The notes under the pieces were generated by a model, which saw nothing but the letters and a program-made list of their open reading frames with translations, was not told where the DNA came from and searched no databases. 64,000 nucleotides of DNA from Solicola gregarius (GTDB lineage: Bacteria > Actinomycetota > Actinomycetes > Propionibacteriales > Nocardioidaceae), in assembly GCF_025790165.1 (NCBI RefSeq), contig NZ_CP094970.1:4030001-4094000 (forward strand), written 5' to 3'. The position numbers were made by a program, and so were the translations under genes. Below are positions 61,389 to 64,000 of this stretch, one piece after another. The first letter of the stretch is position 1. Every line of letters begins with the position of its first letter.

Positions 61389-62138
61389 TCAGGCCGGGAT
61401 CGGCACCAGGTCGACCGCGCCGACCGCGTAGCGGGCGAGTACGACCCGGGCGATCTCCTCATCGACGCCGAGCGGCTCCGAGACCGCGACCGCGCCCGCC
61501 TCCAAGGCGAGCTCCGCGGCCCGGTCGGGCAGGAAGCCCGGCGCGAGGAACAGCGAGCCCACGGCGATGTGGCGTCGGCCGTCGGCGCGGAACGCGCGTA
61601 CGGCCTCACCCGTCGCCGGGGGAGCGGCGGTCGCGAAAGCGGCGACCGCCGGCAGGTTGTGCCGAAGTCCCCACGTACGCGCGGCGCGCTGCATCACCTG
61701 GTTCGCGATCGAGTCGCTCGAACCTGCCGCCGCCAGCACCAGCGCGTCCAGCTCACGTACGCGAGCGTCCGCAAGTGCAGCACGCAGCCGCTTGTCGAGT
61801 ACGTCGAGCAGTGCCGACTCGACGCCGAGTACGTCCGTCGCGTGCACCCGCAGGTCGGTGTGCCGCGCCTGTGCCGCCTCGATCACCGCTGGGATGTCGA
61901 CGTTCGCGTGGTAGGCGCTGCTGATCAGCAACGGCACGATCACGATCTCGTCGTGCCCCTCGGCGTACAGGCGGTCGATGACATCGCCGACCAACGGATC
62001 GGAGAGCTCCAGGAACGCGGGCTCGACTCGTAGATCGGGACGCATGGATGCGACCCGTTCCGTGAGTGCTGTGATCGTGGCGGACGAGCGCGGGTCGCGG
62101 CTCCCGTGTGCGAGAGCGACCAGTGCCGGTGCGGTCAT
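61389..62138 (-). CDS. Sirohydrochlorin chelatase (CbiX/SirB type)
   Basis: 249 residues. Two similar half domains are seen. The N-terminal metal-binding histidine is in VALAHGSRDPRSS, followed by a long acidic loop region and VLAAAGSSDSIANQV in the second half. These proteins insert iron or cobalt into sirohydrochlorin. As the last gene in the sulfur operon here, it probably makes sirohaem for the sulfite reductase encoded upstream. The start codon lies 61 bp from the cysH stop. Confidence 0.88.
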   Translation of the reverse strand: MTAPALVALAHGSRDPRSSATITALTERVASMRPDLRVEPAFLELSDPLVGDVIDRLYAEGHDEIVIVPLLISSAYHANVDIPAVIEAAQARHTDLRVHATDVLGVESALLDVLDKRLRAALADARVRELDALVLAAAGSSDSIANQVMQRAARTWGLRHNLPAVAAFATAAPPATGEAVRAFRADGRRHIAVGSLFLAPGFLPDRAAELALEAGAVAVSEPLGVDEEIARVVLARYAVGAVDLVPIPA

Positions 62139-62199
62139 GATGCATCCCTCCTCTGCGGATGATCGTCGTGGTTGAGGTTCAGCGACCTCGGGTGTCGGC

Positions 62200-62919
62200 T
62201 CATGCGTGGATCCCGCACTCGGTCTTGGCCAGCCCGGCCCAGCGCCCGCTGCGCAGGTCGGCGCCCTCCTCGACCCGTCGCGTGCAAGGCCAGCACCCGA
62301 TCGACGGGTAGCCGTCGTACTGCAGCGGGTTGACCAGTACGCCGTTCTCCTGGATGTAGCGGTCGACGTCGTCGCCCGTCCAACGCGCGAGCGGCGACAC
62401 CTTGACCTTCTCCTTGCCCGGATCCCAGCCGACGACCGGTGTGATCACCCGGTTGTGCGTCTCTTCGCGGCGCAGCCCTGTCGCCCACGCGTCGTACGAG
62501 GCGAGTGCATCCTGCAGCGGCTTGACCTTGCGCAGGAAGCAGCAGCGGTCGGGGTCGCGGGCGAACAGGTCCTTGCCCTCGCCGGCGTCCTGCTCGGCGA
62601 CGGTCTGCTCGGGCTCGACGGTGATCAGGTTGACCGGCATCGTGGCGGCGACCGCGTCGCGCGTACCGATCGTCTCGGCGAAGTGGTAGCCCGTGTCCAG
62701 GAAGACGATATCGAGACCCGGCGCGACCTTCGAGGCGATGTCGATCAGGACGGCGTCGGCCATCGAGGACGTCACGCAGAACCGCTCGCCGAACGTAGCG
62801 ACTGCCCACTCGACGATGACCGAAGCGGGTGCGAGCTCGAGCTCGGCGCCGGCGACCGTCGCGATGTCGCGGAGTTCCGCGGCGCTACGACGGTCGACGT
62901 CGACATTGGTGATCGTCAT
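62200..62919 (-). CDS. cysH: Adenylyl-sulfate reductase (iron-sulfur CysH)
   Basis: 239 residues. The four cysteines of the [4Fe-4S] APS reductase are present in a CC...CxxC arrangement: DPDRCCFLRKVKP and SIGCWPCTRRV. SSMADAVLIDIASK and YDGYPSIGC are further hallmarks, and the C-terminal ECG cysteine does nucleophilic attack. It reduces activated sulfate to sulfite with thioredoxin. Its start overlaps the stop of the small zinc-ribbon gene upstream (ATGA), so expression is coupled. This is assimilatory sulfate reduction. Confidence 0.95.
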   Translation of the reverse strand: MTITNVDVDRRSAAELRDIATVAGAELELAPASVIVEWAVATFGERFCVTSSMADAVLIDIASKVAPGLDIVFLDTGYHFAETIGTRDAVAATMPVNLITVEPEQTVAEQDAGEGKDLFARDPDRCCFLRKVKPLQDALASYDAWATGLRREETHNRVITPVVGWDPGKEKVKVSPLARWTGDDVDRYIQENGVLVNPLQYDGYPSIGCWPCTRRVEEGADLRSGRWAGLAKTECGIHA

Positions 62920-63089
62920 GCCGATGCACCTCCCTGTGGGGTGGTAGTGGGGGAGAGGATGCCGACGAAGCGGAGTCCGAACGCGCGCTGGCACGAACGG
63001 CACTCCCACTCGCCGTGCTTCTCTCCGTGGGGGCGGAGGTCCTCGTCGCCGCAGTACGGGCAGTGGAACGGGACGGCGTGACCGCTCAT
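62916..63089 (-). CDS. Small zinc-ribbon protein of the sulfur operon
   Basis: 57 residues: MSGHAVPFHCPYCGDEDLRP, a second pair WECRSCQRAFGLRF, then a short proline/threonine-rich tail. Two CxxC pairs form a zinc ribbon. Its stop overlaps the cysH start by 4 bp. As I recall, proteins of this type lie between the sulfite reductase and cysH genes in many actinobacteria. The function is unknown; a chaperone or redox role in sulfite reduction is conceivable. Confidence 0.85.
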   Translation of the reverse strand: MSGHAVPFHCPYCGDEDLRPHGEKHGEWECRSCQRAFGLRFVGILSPTTTPQGGASA

Positions 63090-63123
63090 CGCTCGACCTT
63101 CGCGCTCGTTGCTCGCTCGCCGC

Positions 63124-64000
63124 TCATCGCAGCACCGCCTCGTCGGCGCGCCCGACCCACTGCGCGAACACCTCGCCGTCGTTGCGCTCTGCGAGGTACG
63201 TACGCGCGAGGCGCTCGATGTAGTCGGCGAGTGCGGCGCCGGTCACCTTGTGTGCTCGTAGCTTGCGGCCGAATCCCGCCTCGAGCCCGAGGGCGCCCCC
63301 GAGGTGGACCTGGAAGCCCTCCACCTGCGCGCCGGACTCATCGACGACGAGCTGGCCCTTGAGGCCGATGTCGGCGGTCTGGATGCGGGCGCAGGAGTTG
63401 GGGCACCCGTTGACGTTGACGCTGATGGGCGTATCCAGCTCGGGTACGCGCTGCTCGAGCTCGTCGATCAGCTCGGCCGCGCGGTCCTTGGTGTTGATGA
63501 TCGCGAGCTTGCAGAACTCGATGCCCGTGCAGGCCATCGTGTTGCGCCGCCACGCCGACGGGCGGGCGTACAACCCGAGGCCCTCGAGCGCGGTGATCAG
63601 CGGTTCGACCCGGTGCTCGTCGAGGTCGAGGATCAGCAGTTTCTGGTGCGCGGTCGTGCGTACGCGGCCGCTGCCGTGCTGCTCGACGACGTCGGCGACC
63701 TTGGCGAGCAGCGAGCCCGACACCCGACCGACGGTGAGTGCGACACCGACGTAGAAGCGGCCGTCCTGCTGCTTGTGGACGCCGACGTGGTCGCCGGGGG
63801 TCTGCGGTGCCGGTGCCTCGGGTCCGTCGGGCAGTGGCCGGCCGAGGTACTCGGTCTCCAGCACGTCACGGAACCGCTGCGTGCCCCAGTCGGCGAGTAG
63901 GAACTTCAGCCGGGCGCGCGTTCGAAGCCGGCGATAGCCGTAGTCGCGGAAGATGCCGGTGACGCCGGCCCATACCTCCGGGACATCCTCGAGCGGAACC
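63124..64000 (-). CDS. Ferredoxin-dependent sulfite/nitrite reductase, C-terminal part
   Basis: The frame is open from the right edge, so the N-terminal part is missing; about 290 residues are visible. The visible start (IFRDYGYRRLRTRARLKFLLADWG) matches the middle of assimilatory sulfite reductases. The sirohaem and [4Fe-4S] ligands follow: MACTGIEFCKLAI and NGCPNSCARIQ. The enzyme reduces sulfite to sulfide with six electrons. The operon order (this gene, zinc ribbon, cysH, chelatase) supports sulfite rather than nitrite reductase. Confidence 0.93.
   Translation of the reverse strand, partial: VPLEDVPEVWAGVTGIFRDYGYRRLRTRARLKFLLADWGTQRFRDVLETEYLGRPLPDGPEAPAPQTPGDHVGVHKQQDGRFYVGVALTVGRVSGSLLAKVADVVEQHGSGRVRTTAHQKLLILDLDEHRVEPLITALEGLGLYARPSAWRRNTMACTGIEFCKLAIINTKDRAAELIDELEQRVPELDTPISVNVNGCPNSCARIQTADIGLKGQLVVDESGAQVEGFQVHLGGALGLEAGFGRKLRAHKVTGAALADYIERLARTYLAERNDGEVFAQWVGRADEAVLR

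Overview
The window is about 70 percent GC chromosomal DNA of a free-living actinobacterium. Supporting marks are GTG and TTG starts, cytosine/guanine third codon positions, frequent 4-bp start/stop overlaps, a mycobacterial-type LexA box, a DtxR/IdeR-type iron box, the coproporphyrin-dependent haem route (hemE, cgoX, chdC), an ECF41 sigma factor with its COE partner, and DUF3000 next to RNase D. Family resemblances and the abundance of GTAC/CGTACG words suggest Propionibacteriales (Nocardioidaceae-like); that placement is inference. I see no phage, plasmid, IS element, rRNA, tRNA or CRISPR array. This is core and soft-core chromosome with unusual intergenic palindromes.

Layout. 1-8.4 kb: truncated CDF cation transporter, TetR plus DHA2-type MFS pump, SOS-boxed Rv2578c-like radical SAM protein, NUDIX hydrolase, SWIM/SNF2 helicase. 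8.5-18 kb: UBP zinc finger, small secreted protein, YbjN-like and Trm112-like proteins, ABC-2 exporter with a divergent WYL regulator, lipoprotein, frameshifted AIM24 protein, hotdog thioesterase, geranylgeranyl-reductase-like flavoprotein, secreted ELEI-repeat protein, cysteine-free L32, TehA-like transporter. 18-27 kb: pyruvate phosphate dikinase, frameshifted quinone oxidoreductase, tricorn protease, ECF41 sigma factor with epimerase. 27-34 kb: SbcD/SbcC-like pair, then SRPBCC, FGGY kinase and lipoprotein genes in one coupled run, then a voltage-sensor-like membrane protein. 34-42 kb: DUF1801, RecQ fused to a phosphoribosyltransferase-like tail, fused SecDF, TetR divergent from a group 2 sigma factor. 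42-51 kb: streptogramin B lyase homologue, membrane protein, peptidase C1, disulfide oxidoreductase, NlpC/P60 protein, iron permease with iron box, RNase D, DUF3000. 51.9-55.1 kb: haem genes. 55-61 kb: GNAT, three RibD-C/DHFR-like proteins, MsrB, ATP-dependent ligase, LuxR regulator. 61-64 kb: assimilatory sulfur operon running off the right edge (sulfite reductase, zinc-ribbon protein, cysH, sirohydrochlorin chelatase).

The most unusual signal is a set of 60-100 bp palindromic elements, most of them at gene 3' ends. Family 1 (10026-10124, 14547-14646) has perfect 35/36-bp arms; in both copies the left arm supplies the upstream gene's TGA stop. Family 2 (17963, 36931, 44103) and family 3 (20801, 21913) share a CCGCACG/CGTGCGG tip. 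One family 3 copy runs through the 3' end of the quinone oxidoreductase frame and would add about 30 residues. Single-copy structured palindromes lie at 42753-42819, 47065-47150 and 57538-57600. They could be mobile palindromes, bidirectional terminators or RNA-stability elements. A second unusual item is the secreted protein at 15960-16409, with eight ELEI motifs on a 33-bp DNA repeat that includes three identical units.

Two genes (AIM24-like and quinone oxidoreductase) are each broken by one extra G in a G run. That could be base-calling error or real decay.
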